Notes: generated from the letters alone by a model not told the origin. A stretch of 50,857 bases of DNA from Prevotella dentasini JCM 15908 (GCF_000614065.1 NZ_BAKG01000020.1:1-50857); one strand, 5' to 3'. Shown: positions 25,830-36,103, counted from the stretch's first letter. Made by a program: numbers and translations.

Positions 25830-28401
25830 ATGAGGCTGGAAAGTTCAAATAAGTGGATATACATTTTCTTCCTGTCATGGGTATTGGGAGTCGTAAACTG
25901 TATGGCGCAGACCTTTTCGGGTAGAGTCGTGGACGAAGATGCCGAGCCGCTGCAGGGTGTCTCGGTGATTCTGCTGAACGGGAAGAGGGCGGTGAAATTC
26001 TCGCGGACTGATAAGGATGGGTCGTTTCATCTTGCAGCTCCTGCAACTGCAAAGGTGGATTCCATTCGCTTTACGCAGGTGGGCCGGGAGAGGATGGCGA
26101 TAGGCGTAGCCGACTTCGCGAACGGCAGATTGTCCGTCTCTCGAGGAAGGTCTTTGAACTGAAAGAGGTGAAGGTGAAGCCGCAGAAAATACGGCAGGAC
26201 GGAGACACGCTCAACTATCTTGTCAGCCAGTTCATGCAGAAGCAAGACCGCAGCATTGCCGACGTGCTGGCCAAGATGCCCGGCATAACGGTGAATCCCT
26301 CGGGCAGATAGAGTATAACGGTACGCCTATCAACAAGTTCTACATAGAGGGGATGGACATGGCAGGGGGAAAGTATGCCATGCTGAGCGAGAATCTTGAT
26401 GCCCGGAAGGTGAAGAAGGTTCAGGTGATGGAGAACCATCAGCCCATCCGCGCCCTGCGCGACATCAAGTTCAGCGAGCAGGCTGCGGTAAATATCGTCT
26501 TGCGCGACGACGTGAAGACTACTTGGCAGGGCGTGGCGCATCTTGGTGCCGGCGCTTCTCTGCAAGAGCCGGAAAAGATGCTTTATGACGAAAAGTTGAT
26601 GGAGATGTTCTTTGCACGCAGGATGCAGAGTGTGTCGATGTATAAGTCTACCAACACGGGTAAGGACATAGAGCACGAAATCAGCGACATCGGCTATGGA
26701 AAAAATAACGAAAGGTCGGTTAGCGGACTGGTGTCCCGGCTTTCGATGAACTCTCCCAACCTGTCTGATTCCCGATACACATTCAACAATACGCATATAT
26801 TGGCTACCAACTGGAGCTTTCTTACGCCAAAGAAAAATACGCTCCGTCTACAGGCGACGGCACTCTTTGACCGCCAGAAATATCAGCAGTACGGGCAGAC
26901 GGTATATACCAATGTGGACGGCGACTCATTGGTCAGCGAGGAACGGAGCGGAAGGGCGTTCCGGAGACAATACACGGCGGAACTGATGTATCAGGCCAAT
27001 CACGACAAGACGTTTACGGAAAACACCCTGAAAGGATACATCGACTTCGATTCGGGGGCTGGCCGGTATCTGCTGAACGGACGGGGAATAAGTCAGATGG
27101 TTGAGCCGAGGAAGATGTATGTGAGCGATGCCGTGAAGTCTATTGTCAGTCTGTCCCGCGGACGTAGCGTTACGCTTAACGGGGCTGTTGCCTATAACTA
27201 TCTGCCCGGAAAACTATTACTTTTCAACGGTAACAGGGAGACTGCCGATTTGCACCAGATGGACGCCGAGGCTTCGGTGGCTTTCCGGCACAGGATGGCA
27301 GGATTCTATATGTCGTATCTGCTGGGTGGAAGGATGGAGCAACAGCGTTTGTCGGTTTCCAACTATCTTACGGGAGACAGCTTGCGTAAAGACCGCTATG
27401 CAGCCTATAATATCTTTATTACTCCAAACTTCAGCTACAAGCATGCGGGATTTTCCGCTGATGTAGCCCTGAAGCTGGACGGCTATTACAGGAAGGATAG
27501 GAACAATACCCAATGGAGGGTCAGCGTCGAGCCGAATGTCTCGCTCAGTTACGACTTCAATGCCCGTCTCCAAATGACGGCAAGATACTTCTATGTATGG
27601 GCTCCGCAGGATTTAGCTTCTACCACTGGTCTGCCTGTCTTTTCGGACTATAGGAGGTTCTTTCGGGGACAGGAGGGATTGGAGGCTACCCGCAGCCATA
27701 GTCTGATGTCGACGCTGAAGTACAGGGACGTCGTGAATGGATGGTTTGCCAACGCATCCATTATGTATTATACGACATTGGATACGAGAATGATGGAGAG
27801 CAGGCTGAAGGATGGCGTTTACTATTCCTCATTTACAGACTGGCTTACCCATTCCCATCTCCTTACGGTGAGAGGTGAATTTTCCAAGTCGTTTGATTGG
27901 GCATCAAGTTTGCTGTCGTTAAGGGCGTCGCGGACGCAGAACGAATACTACATGCTGCTCGGCTCTGCTTGTCGTCCGTTCCGAACCGTAAGTTCGTCCC
28001 TATTGTTGAGCCTCTCTATGCGTCCAGTTTCATGGCTGAGCATAGACACATACGGTCGGTTGATAAATAGCCGTATGGAAAGTAGGAAAGGAAACGCTCC
28101 GTCGGCAGACCCTGTCCGCTTTTTCAATGAACGCCTGTCTTTGTTCTTTTTCTTGGGAGATTGGCAGCTGAACTGCGTAGGCGAGTTCTACCACGGCAAC
28201 GACAAGTCGGTATCATTTACTCATTTTTCCGATGTTTCAGTCTCGTATAGGCATCGTGCTTTTGAGTTTGTGCTGTCGTTGAACAATTTGTTTGGTATGC
28301 AGGAATACAGGCGCAGAGCCATAGGCTCTACTTCTTTCAGTTACACGGAGACGATTCTTCGCCCGAGAGAAATATTGGCAAAGGTGATTTTCAATATGTA
28401 G
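25830..28401 (+). CDS. Outer-membrane barrel with carboxypeptidase-regulatory-like domain, two frameshifts
   Basis: About 857 residues after repair. A signal segment (WIYIFFLSWVLGVVNCMAQ) is followed by a regulatory-like domain (about 30-110, FSGRVVDEDAEPLQGVSVILLNGKR). A plug-like region GDTLNYLVSQFMQKQDRSIADVLAKMPGITV with IEYNGTPINKFYIEGMDM comes next, then a barrel ending KVIFNM. This is the standard partner of GLPGLI proteins. One base is missing near 26118 (restoring ERQIVRLSRKVFELKEV) and another at 26305 (restoring NPSGQIEYNG). It ends three bases before the convergent exonuclease gene. Confidence 0.85.
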
Positions 28402-28404
28402 TCT

Positions 28405-28896
28405 TTACAATATTTCCCTTGCTATCCACACACAGGCCTCCGCGTCGGCCAAGGCATGATGGTGTCTTTTCAGATGATAGCCACACTCAGCGGCAACGGT
28501 ATGGAGCTGATGATTGGAAAGATGGGGAAAGGCACGACGGGCGGCAGCGAGGGTATCGAAGAAAATATAGCCGGGATAGTCCATTTGATAAGTACGGAAA
28601 GCAGCACGAAGACATCCTTCGTCGAAGCGGCTGTTATGGGCGACAAGGGGCAGGCCTTCGATGAGCGGTTCTATCTGTGCCCACACTTCGCTGAACACAG
28701 GAGCTTCGTCGGTGTCCATACGGGTCAGCCCGTGCACATTGGTACATTTCGATAAGTAGTAATTCGGCTCGGGCTGAATAAGCGAGTAGAAAGAATCAAC
28801 AATCTCTCCGTTCCTGACAATCACTACTCCTACCGAGCAAACGCTGCTGCGCTCGAAGTTGGCAGTCTCGAAATCTATTGCCGCAAAGTCTTTCAT
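28405..28896 (-). CDS. DnaQ-like 3'-5' exonuclease
   Basis: A 163-residue DEDDh exonuclease. Exo I is DFETAN (about residues 8-13), Exo II is HNSRFDEG, and Exo III is HHALADAE with the catalytic histidine followed by aspartate. A single domain of this size is usual for stand-alone epsilon-like nucleases that process DNA or RNA 3' ends; the exact substrate is unknown. Its 3' end nearly touches that of the barrel gene on the other strand. Confidence 0.88.
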   Translation of the reverse strand: MKDFAAIDFETANFERSSVCSVGVVIVRNGEIVDSFYSLIQPEPNYYLSKCTNVHGLTRMDTDEAPVFSEVWAQIEPLIEGLPLVAHNSRFDEGCLRAAFRTYQMDYPGYIFFDTLAAARRAFPHLSNHQLHTVAAECGYHLKRHHHALADAEACVWIAREIL

Positions 28897-29046
28897 TTAT
28901 TCCTTATTTGTAGTTTTTTGTGTGTTTGTTGTCTTGCAGGATATGCCATGTTAGCTGTATAGATGTAGGAGTCTTTGCTTTTCTATAGGCTTTCCGGGGG
29001 GTGAGCTCCTGCGTTTTCAGTTTGTTTGCGTCCCGGACTTTTACAA

Positions 29047-29879
29047 TTATTTCCCTTTGGGGTGGTCAATGCCTTGCAGTGCGGCACCAATGGCCGTGCA
29101 GAATTCTGAATATTTCGGGATGATAAAACGCACGTCGTATAGTTTCTCCATCATAGGGAAAAGGTACTCGCATTGTGGAAGCAAGGTTAAGTTCCCGATT
29201 AGGACAAAGTCCTTGATGTCTGTATTCAGGGCACTGAGAATGGTAGCGGAGCCAATGGATTGCAGGACGAGGCATATCAGGCCAAGGGCGATGTCTTCCC
29301 GGCTGGCGTTGCCTTGTGCGTTGGCAAAGAGCGAGGCCGTGGCATTCATGGGAAGTCCCGGAAGCGGTCGGGCGGAAATGTCGCCAATGAGCAGATTGAT
29401 ATGAGAGATGTCTCCTTGCGTGGCAAGGGAGGATATCTGCTTGATGTCATCTGTGTTCAGTAGCAGGCGCGAAAGTCCGTTGAGCGTTCCTCCTCCCACG
29501 CCTATTCCTCCAATGTGTCGGATGTCGTCTCCCTTGCATTGTACGAGCGATGTGCCCGTCCCCATTGAGACGACAATCATCTGCTGGAGCTTCGATTCAA
29601 AACGGGCACCGAGGCCGTCTGCAAGAAACTCTTCGGCTTTCTCTGTAGGTAAACCATAGACCGGCTTGTCGATATATGCCGAGCCAACACCTGTCAACAT
29701 GACCTTGTCTATGTCTGTCAGTTCGATTTTGTTGTCGTACAAATATTTTCCGAATGCTCCGTATAGAGAAGTAACAGGTCGGTAGCCTTGATGCGGAGCG
29801 GCTTTACCACCTTTCCGTCCTGTATGCCGACTATCTTCGTTGTGGAGATTCCTACGTCTATTCCGATTGCTATTTTCAT
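29047..29879 (-). CDS. coaW: Type II pantothenate kinase, frameshifted
   Basis: A kinase of the ASKHA fold that phosphorylates pantothenate, the first step of coenzyme A synthesis. The P-loop-like GIDVGISTTKIVG is at about residues 6-18. GVGSAYIDKPVYGLPTEKAEEF, VSMGTGTSLV and IGGIGVGGGTLNGLSRLLL match type II (PanK/CoaW) enzymes, not the type III (CoaX) form. The N-terminal 50 residues are in another frame: one base is missing near 29778, and restoring it gives IKATDPVTSLYGAFGKYL and 277 residues. A minus-strand promoter motif lies at 30052-30059. Confidence 0.87.
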
Positions 29880-30051
29880 ATACCTTAATATTATAGTTGT
29901 AAAAGAGGAATGAAGTACAGGGAGTGGCTGAATTGATATGCCCCACCATTTCGGCAGTGAAGTCAGGGCAGCGTTATTATGTGTGTATATTTGCTTTGCA
30001 GCTGTCTGTTTCCCTGTGTGTCATAGTGTATAGCTCCTCTATATGATGGCG

Positions 30052-30059
30052 CAAAGATA
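30052..30059 (-). promoter_or_regulatory. Candidate -7 element for coaW
   Basis: The minus strand reads TATCTTTG, with TTTG 17 bases upstream (30077-30080 on the plus strand as CAAA), a little shorter than the usual spacing. The leader would be about 170 bases. Confidence 0.4.
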
Positions 30060-30142
30060 CAAAAAAAAGGAGAGGGCAAAGCCTGAAAGAAGAGTTTTTG
30101 CAAAAAATCCGAAAAACATTTTTCTATTTATCTGAAAATGAG

Positions 30143-30150
30143 TATCTTTG
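30143..30150 (+). promoter_or_regulatory. HU gene promoter -7 element (TATCTTTG)
   Basis: TATCTTTG lies 60 bases before the HU ATG at 30210, with a T-rich stretch near 30119-30123 about 19 bases upstream as a possible -33 box. Confidence 0.5.
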
Positions 30151-30209
30151 CACTCCGTTATGATGAAATAGGAAAGAAAAGTAAAACATTAAAGTATAAA
30201 AAGAACGAA

Positions 30210-30488
30210 ATGACAAAAGCAGATATCATCAATGAGATAGCAGACTCGACAGGAATTGCCAAAAAAGACGTTTCTGCCGTTGTAGAGTCCTTTATGGATG
30301 CTATTAAGGATAGTTTGTTAGCCAAGAAAGAAAACGTATACCTGCGCGGCTTTGGCAGTTTCATCGTAAAGCACCGTGCCGAGAAGACTGCACGTAATAT
30401 CTCAAAGAACACCACCATAACTATTCCGGCTCACGACTTCCCAAGTTTCAAGCCGGCAAAGACCTTCATTGAAGACATGAAGAAATAA
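30210..30488 (+). CDS. HU-family DNA-binding protein
   Basis: A 92-residue histone-like protein. MTKADIINEIADSTGIAKKDVSAVVESFMDAIKDSL forms the dimerising helices, VYLRGFGSFIVKHRAEKTARNI the saddle with the conserved GFGSF, and IPAHDFPSFKPAKTF the tail in place of the usual IPA.....F.PGK. It bends and compacts DNA as a dimer. It is followed after 40 bases by a tiny basic gene and then RNase G, an order often seen in Bacteroidetes. Confidence 0.92.
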   Translation: MTKADIINEIADSTGIAKKDVSAVVESFMDAIKDSLLAKKENVYLRGFGSFIVKHRAEKTARNISKNTTITIPAHDFPSFKPAKTFIEDMKK

Positions 30489-30528
30489 TTAAATAATAGA
30501 TACAATAACAATTTAAAATTAAAAAGCT

Positions 30529-30618
30529 ATGCCAAACGGAAGAAAGAAGAAGGGACACAAGATGGCTACGCATAAGCGTAAGAAGAGATTAAGAAAGAAC
30601 AGACATAAGAGCAAGTAA
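30529..30618 (+). CDS. 29-residue highly basic protein, ribosomal-peptide-like
   Basis: A 29-residue reading frame beginning MPNGRKKKGHKMATHKRKKR. Over half of its residues are Lys, Arg or His and no acidic residue is present. Very similar short basic proteins sit just upstream of RNase G in other Bacteroidetes as far as I recall. The composition matches small ribosomal proteins that bury themselves in rRNA; I cannot prove this from sequence. It starts 40 bases after HU ends in A-rich DNA, the usual context for Bacteroidetes starts, and ends in TAA at 30616. Confidence 0.7.
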   Translation: MPNGRKKKGHKMATHKRKKRLRKNRHKSK

Positions 30619-30702
30619 GCCCTACGGGCCGAAAGCTTATAGAAGTCTTTCATAACTTGACGGGGCATGTCATCGCAATTAAGCTTCTTTCCCTGGAAGT
30701 GC

Positions 30703-30722
30703 GGCGACACGTCTCGCCTTTT
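30703..30722 (+). terminator. Attenuator-like hairpin in the RNase G leader
   Basis: GGCGA (30703-30707) and TCGCC (30714-30718) pair around a 6-base loop and are followed by TTTT. It sits between the small basic gene and RNase G. An upstream inverted repeat, AAGCTTA at 30633-30639 with TAAGCTT at 30680-30686, gives a second structure in the same leader. Both are short. Confidence 0.35.
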
Positions 30723-30771
30723 AGTATTATAAGGTAGACATTGGAAAGATGCCTACAAGAATAGAAGGAAA

Positions 30772-32343
30772 ATGACAAGCGAAGTAATAATTGATGCCCA
30801 ACCGAAAGAAATATCTATTGCGCTGCTTGAGGATAAGCGACTAGTAGAATATCAGCGCGAGCCGAGAGAGGCTAATTTTTCGGTAGGAAACATCTACGTG
30901 GCTAAGGTTAAGAAACTGATGCCGGGGCTGAACGCCTGCTTTGTAGATGTAGGTTATGAGCGAGACGCTTTTCTTCATTACCTTGACTTAGGAAGTAAGT
31001 TCAACTCCTTCGCAAAGTATCTCAAACAAGTACAGAGCGACCGGAAACGACTTTACCCCATTCAAAAAGCCAGCCATTTGCCTGACCTCCAAAAGGACGG
31101 AAGCATACAGACTACGCTCCAAGTTGGTCAGGAAGTGATGGTGCAGATTGTAAAAGAACCCATCTCTACCAAGGGACCGCGGTTGACTGGAGAAATCTCT
31201 TTTGCCGGACGCTATTTGGTACTCATTCCTTTCGGGGAGAAAGTCAACGTCTCCACAAAAATCAAAAGCGGTGAAGAGCGCGCTCGCCTGAAGCAGCTTA
31301 TACAGAGCATACGTCCGAAGAACTTTGGTGTCATCGTGCGTACAGTGGCGGAAGGAAAGCGTGTGGCTGAACTTGATGCCGAAATGAAGGTGCTTGTTAA
31401 TCGTTGGAATGAGGCCATCACGAAGGTACAGAAAACGCAGGAGCGTCCGCAGCTCGTGTTTGAAGAGACAGGACGTGCTGTAGCTATGATTCGCGACCTC
31501 TTCAATCCCACCTACGAGAATATCTACATCAATGACGAGGAAATATGTACGGCCATTAAGCACTATGTCTCACTCATAGCCCCTGAAAAGGCAGGCATAG
31601 TTAAACAATACACCGGCAAGTTGCCTATTTTCGATAATTTTGATGTTACGAAGCAGATAAAGTCAAGTTTCGGCAAAACCATTAATTATGGACACGGCTG
31701 TTATCTCATCATTGAGCATACGGAGGCCATGCACGTCGTTGATGTGAATAGTGGAAACCGGACAAAGGAGAAGGCACAGGAGCAGAACGCGCTTGATACC
31801 AATCTCGGAGCTGCCGACGAACTGGCACGCCAGTTGCGTCTTCGCGATATGGGAGGTATCATCGTAGTAGACTTTATTGACATGAATCTGGCAGAGGACC
31901 GGCAGATGCTCTATGAAAGGATGTGTAAGGCGATGCAGAAAGACCGTGCGCGCCATAATATCCTTCCGTTGAGTAAGTTTGGCCTTATGCAGATTACGCG
32001 TCAGCGGGTTCGTCCGGCAATGGACGTGGATGTGGACGAAGACTGCCCCACATGCTTCGGTACGGGAAAGATACGGTCAAGTATCCTCTTTACCGACCAA
32101 CTTGAGCGCAAGATTGACAGACTCATCAACAAGATTGGTATCAGAAAATTCTATCTCCACGTACATCCATACGTGGCAGCCTATATCAATCAGGGAGTTA
32201 TCTCGCTTAGGCGCAAGTGGCAGATGAAGTATGGTTTTGGCGTGCACATCATCCCGTCTCAAAAGCTCTCATTCCTCCAGTACGAGTTCTATGATGCCAA
32301 GCATCAGTTTCTTGACATGAAGGAAGCAAACGATAAATCCTAA
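30772..32343 (+). CDS. rng: Ribonuclease E/G family endoribonuclease
   Basis: A 523-residue RNase G-type enzyme acting in rRNA maturation and mRNA decay. An S1-like domain lies near the N-terminus (NFSVGNIYVAKVKKLMPGLNACFVDVG, about 37-63). The catalytic RNase domain contains NYGHGCYLIIEHTEAMHVVDVNSGN and GGIIVVDFIDMNLAEDR with the metal-binding aspartates. The zinc-link CPTCFGTGKI is near residue 427. There is no long C-terminal scaffold as in E. coli RNase E. A 150-base leader with hairpins precedes it, so autoregulation is possible. Confidence 0.95.
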   Translation: MTSEVIIDAQPKEISIALLEDKRLVEYQREPREANFSVGNIYVAKVKKLMPGLNACFVDVGYERDAFLHYLDLGSKFNSFAKYLKQVQSDRKRLYPIQKASHLPDLQKDGSIQTTLQVGQEVMVQIVKEPISTKGPRLTGEISFAGRYLVLIPFGEKVNVSTKIKSGEERARLKQLIQSIRPKNFGVIVRTVAEGKRVAELDAEMKVLVNRWNEAITKVQKTQERPQLVFEETGRAVAMIRDLFNPTYENIYINDEEICTAIKHYVSLIAPEKAGIVKQYTGKLPIFDNFDVTKQIKSSFGKTINYGHGCYLIIEHTEAMHVVDVNSGNRTKEKAQEQNALDTNLGAADELARQLRLRDMGGIIVVDFIDMNLAEDRQMLYERMCKAMQKDRARHNILPLSKFGLMQITRQRVRPAMDVDVDEDCPTCFGTGKIRSSILFTDQLERKIDRLINKIGIRKFYLHVHPYVAAYINQGVISLRRKWQMKYGFGVHIIPSQKLSFLQYEFYDAKHQFLDMKEANDKS

Positions 32344-32617
32344 GTCCGTTCCTCTTTTTCCCCATTGGGAAAGAGAGAAGGAATAGAGAAAAGACAAGGA
32401 AAAAGGTCTGTCAATCTTGGATTGGCAGACCTTTTTCCTTGTTTCTGTATTGTTCGGTCTGTATTGCCCCGTTCTTGCATGTAAGGGAAAGATGCGTCTC
32501 AGAAGACGGATAACCCTCTTGAGCTATTGTAAAACGCATGCCACCAAGTTCCAGTTGGTTTACTCCAACCTTGCTATGCAAAACTGAATATCGCTCAACA
32601 AATATAAGATTATCTCG
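32344..32617. other. Intergenic region after RNase G
   Basis: Apart from the terminator at 32394-32442, no gene or repeat is recognised in these 274 bases between the convergent RNase G and channel genes. Confidence 0.55.
32394..32447. terminator. Terminator of RNase G, 23-bp stem
   Basis: Arms 32394-32416 and 32420-32442 are complementary apart from one G-T pair, with the loop TTG. The stem contains GGAAAAAGG and CCTTTTTCC, so there are T-rich ends on both strands; it can serve the convergent channel gene too. Confidence 0.85.
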
Positions 32618-34989
32618 CTATGCTTCGGTAGGAAGGCTGTTCTGCTTGATGGTGATTTCACGCTGTGGGAATGGAATTTCTATTCCGTTCTCGCTGAGTG
32701 TGTCATAAATACATTCCATGATTCTGCCATCGTCCCCGTATTGCGTCAGTACATTGACCCATACAAGTATTTTCAGCGTGATGCAGCTATCGTCAAAGCT
32801 CTTGAGTACTACCTTGACGGGCTTTTCCTCAAAAGTGATGCCAAGGTTGGTGATGGCTGTAATCAGCAGTTGTTTCACCTGACTGATATTAGTACCATAA
32901 GCAACCCCCACTTCGAGAACATCCAGTTCGTAGCCATGGTTTTTCGTCATGTTCTTGTAGTTCTTGGTGAGCAGCTGTGAGTTCTGAAAGGCAATGACCG
33001 ACCCGTCGGTCGCCTCAATGAGGGTAGAAGTATAGCTGATGGAACTGACCTTTCCCCGGATGCCGTCGCAGATGATATAGTCGCCTATCTTGATACGTCC
33101 TGCCATGAGAGAGATGCCGTAGTATATGTTTTCCAGAATATCCTTCATGGCGAAACCGATACCTGTCGAAAGACCTCCTGAAACCACTACAAGCCACGTG
33201 TTGTTTACTTTGAATATACTGAGAGCCGTCAGCAGCCACGCTCCCCATACGATTACCTGTAATACATTGATAATCATTACGCTGCGCGATACGGCCGTAG
33301 TGGGGTCTTTACTACTCAGGTAGAGCTTGATGAAGCCCTTTGCCGTGTGGTTGATATAGTTGAATACCATCCACAGGATGATGACTTCAGCTATCGTGAA
33401 GATACTTAGCTTGAAGTTTGTTGTGTTGATAATGTCTGTGTGTATGACTTTCCAAGTGAGTTCGCCAAAGTTGAAGACATCGGCAGCCCAATAGACTGCA
33501 AGGATGAACGACAGTACCATGGCTGCCGGTAAGGCTACATAATAGAGGAAACGGAAGAACCATGCCTTTGAGACCGGGACTTGGGCGAGATGATGCTTGT
33601 CGCGGTATTTGTCCAAATAGTTATGGGCGCAGGCTATGGTCAGGATGCAGGCCAGCTGCATCATCCACCAGATAACCAGCTGAACGGCCAGCAACACATA
33701 CCCTACCCATGCCCCGATAAGGCAATGGCAAAGACTACCTGCGAACAATAGGCCAGATAAAGGTCGAACTTCGGTACCTGCGTGCGGTGCTTGTAGATGA
33801 CCCATGTCTGCCAAAGGGTATTTACAAGCAGGAGCAACGGGAAGACGAGATATACAATCAGCCCGGGAACGAGGATAATGCGGAAGGTGATAACCAAAAA
33901 TCCTACGAGGATGATAGGGTAGTAGAGTCGGTAGGTATTGCCGATTTCCTCACCCTTGACGCGCAGCAGCAGCGATGTGAATATGACAGCCAGCAGCCAT
34001 ACAAACTCTAATAGCAGATTACTCGCGAGTTCTACAAAGTTGGAGGGAGAGAAAAAGCGTATGACCATCATGATGAGTCCAAAGGTGATGACCGATGCAA
34101 CCATGGTGATACAGGTGCGCTTGGAGCGGAACCACTTGCTATGATCGGCAAACCGCTCTGTCTTCATTACCCGTCCGACGACAAAACGGATACTGAGATA
34201 ATTCAAGAGGATGGAAATAAGTCCATAGACAAGCATCATGCCGAACAGGCCGATAAGCCACGTAACATCCCATTGCGAATTGACGACCTTCAGGGGCAGG
34301 TATTTCTCTTTGAGCGTGCTGCCCAACTGAAGAAACTTGACAGGGAATGTGCGCAGAAACTGTAGGTAGTTGTCGCTCCTGTTAAAGAAGATACTCGACT
34401 GGAACTCGTTGTACCGCTTTTGGGCAAAGGCATCGAGGCCCTGTAGCTGTGTCTGGTTATACTGGTAGTATCTGACGTATTCCTGATAAGAGTCAATGTT
34501 CTCCTGCAACATCCTCCTTATACTGACAGCCAAGGTCAGGCAGACATTGCGGTCAACCTTGGTCTTCTCCGACATTCCGTAGGTGTACATGGTACTGAGC
34601 ACGTTGATAAGAGAGTCGTAACGGGCTATCTCCTCGTTGCTCTCCATTATCATTTGCTGAAACGGGCGCGTCTTGGCCTGAAAATCGTTCCACAGGGCGG
34701 TTGCCTCGTGGCAGGCATAAGTGAGATCGAAGATGTTGTCGGTAGACTGCGAATAGAGCATCAGCGAGATTTGGGCGGAGTTCTCGCCGATTTCCTTTAA
34801 CTGCCCCATGACCTGTTTGTTGATAATCTTGGAGCGTGTGAGCTGTTCGGTCTGTTCGTAGTGACGGGTAATCAGCTCGTGCCGCAGTACCTGAAGAGAG
34901 TTCTTGAGCGAGTCTTCCTGCAGCACGGCATGGGCAGGCAGAAACACGAAGACCCCAAGAAGAAGGATAAAGTATATTCGCTTGTTCAT
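32618..34989 (-). CDS. MscS-family mechanosensitive channel with large N-terminal domain, frameshifted
   Basis: About 790 residues after repair. A signal peptide (MNKRIYFILLLGVFVFLPAHA) is followed by a mostly helical periplasmic domain of about 230 residues. Around ten membrane segments come next, and then the MscS pore/beta domain: VVVSGGLSTGIGFAMKDILENIYYGISLMAGRIKIGDYIICDGIRGKVSSISY. The gene would release solutes under hypo-osmotic shock; the long extra N-terminus resembles MscK/YbiO-type channels. The frame breaks in a C-run at 33712-33715: one more G in the coding strand joins AIALSG to AWVGYVLLAVQL. A promoter motif lies at 35019-35026. Confidence 0.88.
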
Positions 34990-35018
34990 TTCCTGATAGG
35001 TTCACTGTGATAGTTGTG

Positions 35019-35026
35019 CAAAGATA
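35019..35026 (-). promoter_or_regulatory. Candidate -7 element for the channel gene
   Basis: The minus strand reads TATCTTTG, 30 bases before the channel ATG. Confidence 0.45.
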
Positions 35027-35070
35027 CGGAAAGTTTGGTGTTCTGTGTTTACTATTATGAAATTTTTTGC

Positions 35071-35078
35071 TAATTTTG
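35071..35078 (+). promoter_or_regulatory. Promoter of the BadF-type kinase gene (TAATTTTG)
   Basis: TAATTTTG lies 19 bases before the ATG at 35098, and GTTT at 35047-35050 is 20 bases upstream, the expected place of a -33 box. Confidence 0.55.
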
Positions 35079-35097
35079 TGGCAAAAAGAAGTAAACC

Positions 35098-36009
35098 ATG
35101 ATTCTGATAGCAGATAGCGGAAGCACCAAGACCGACTGGGCCTTGGTCTATCCCATTATTGACAAAGGACAGAAGACGTATCGGCGTATGGTCGTGAAGA
35201 CGCAGGGCATCAATCCTTTTCATCAGTCGCCCGAGGAAATCAGACATATTTTAGGACAGGAACTGCGTCCTCTTTTAGAGACGGTAGAAAGGACGGAGCT
35301 TCATGGTGTGCTGTCTGCCGGCATCATTCCATCCGTAGAGACGATAGCCTTTTATGGGGCGGGCTGTACGGCTGCCGTAGTGCCTGCCATGAAAGATTGT
35401 CTGAGCTTTCTTTTCCCCCTTGCACACATCGAGGTGGCAGGCGACCTGCTCGGTGCTGCCCGTTCGCTCTGTGGTAACGAGTCTGGAATAGCCTGTATTC
35501 TGGGGACAGGGTCTAACAGCTGTTGGTATGACGGTAGCCGGATTGTGGACAATGTTCCACCGTTGGGATATATTTTGGGCGACGAAGGCAGCGGAGCGGT
35601 GCTTGGAAAGCTGTTTTTTAACGGAATGTTCAAAGGCAGATTGCCCGGACAGATTAAGGAAATGTATCTGCGGGAAACTGGACTTACATACACTGATATT
35701 ATCTCAAAAGTCTATCGTGAGCCATTGGCCAATCGCTTTTTGGCAAGTACCGCAAAGTTCATTATGAGAAATATAGGAGTCTCTGAGCTTCATCAGATTG
35801 TAATAGATAACTTCAATGCTTTCTTTAATAATAATATATGTCGCTACGGCGAGCATGCAGGCCGGCATGTTTCTGCTGTAGGAAGCATCGCTTATTTTTT
35901 TCGCGAACAGCTCGAACAGAGTGCTGCCCTTAATGGCTATGTGTTGGACGAAGTCCACCGCTCGCCACTTGACGGACTGATAAAGTTCCATTTGGAGCGG
36001 CAGTGGTGA
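35098..36009 (+). CDS. BadF/BadG/BcrA/BcrD-type ATPase, probable N-acetylglucosamine kinase
   Basis: A 303-residue ASKHA-fold protein. The phosphate-1 motif ILIADSGSTKTDWALV (residues 2-17), the GILGTGSNS-like segment ACILGTGSNSCWYDG (about 140) and PPLGYILGDEGSGA are hallmarks of the BadF group. In Bacteroidetes these single-domain members are usually annotated as N-acetylglucosamine kinase-like. It would phosphorylate an amino sugar in wall or glycan recycling; the exact sugar is unproved. It is monocistronic and followed by repeat hairpins. Confidence 0.85.
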   Translation: MILIADSGSTKTDWALVYPIIDKGQKTYRRMVVKTQGINPFHQSPEEIRHILGQELRPLLETVERTELHGVLSAGIIPSVETIAFYGAGCTAAVVPAMKDCLSFLFPLAHIEVAGDLLGAARSLCGNESGIACILGTGSNSCWYDGSRIVDNVPPLGYILGDEGSGAVLGKLFFNGMFKGRLPGQIKEMYLRETGLTYTDIISKVYREPLANRFLASTAKFIMRNIGVSELHQIVIDNFNAFFNNNICRYGEHAGRHVSAVGSIAYFFREQLEQSAALNGYVLDEVHRSPLDGLIKFHLERQW

Positions 36010-36045
36010 GGACGCTCTGCCGGATGTAGTATAGGCGTCGGATGA

Positions 36046-36103
36046 GAGTGCCGTTTTCAGATGGTCAAAGTGCCCGTTTCGCAGTGCCGCAGTGCCACTT
36101 TCG
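36046..36103. repeat. AAAGTGCC-family repeat after the kinase gene
   Basis: GAGTGCCGTTTTC, then CAAAGTGCCCGTTTCG, then AGTGCCACTTTCG lie in close succession. The outer AAAGTG and CACTTT can pair. It begins about 35 bases after the stop codon of the kinase gene. Confidence 0.6.

Larger units (their letters stand above)
29880..30209. other. Divergent promoter region between coaW and the HU gene
   Basis: About 330 bases with -7-like motifs facing both ways (minus 30052-30059, plus 30143-30150) and A-rich tracts between them. Nothing coding is seen; an in-frame extension upstream of HU from 30138 overlaps the promoter and is rejected. Confidence 0.6.

Noticed and set aside
26163..26352. The GLPGLI-partner barrel as a decayed pseudogene
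   Set aside because: Apart from two single missing bases the protein is intact to its C-terminus, as with the other split genes.
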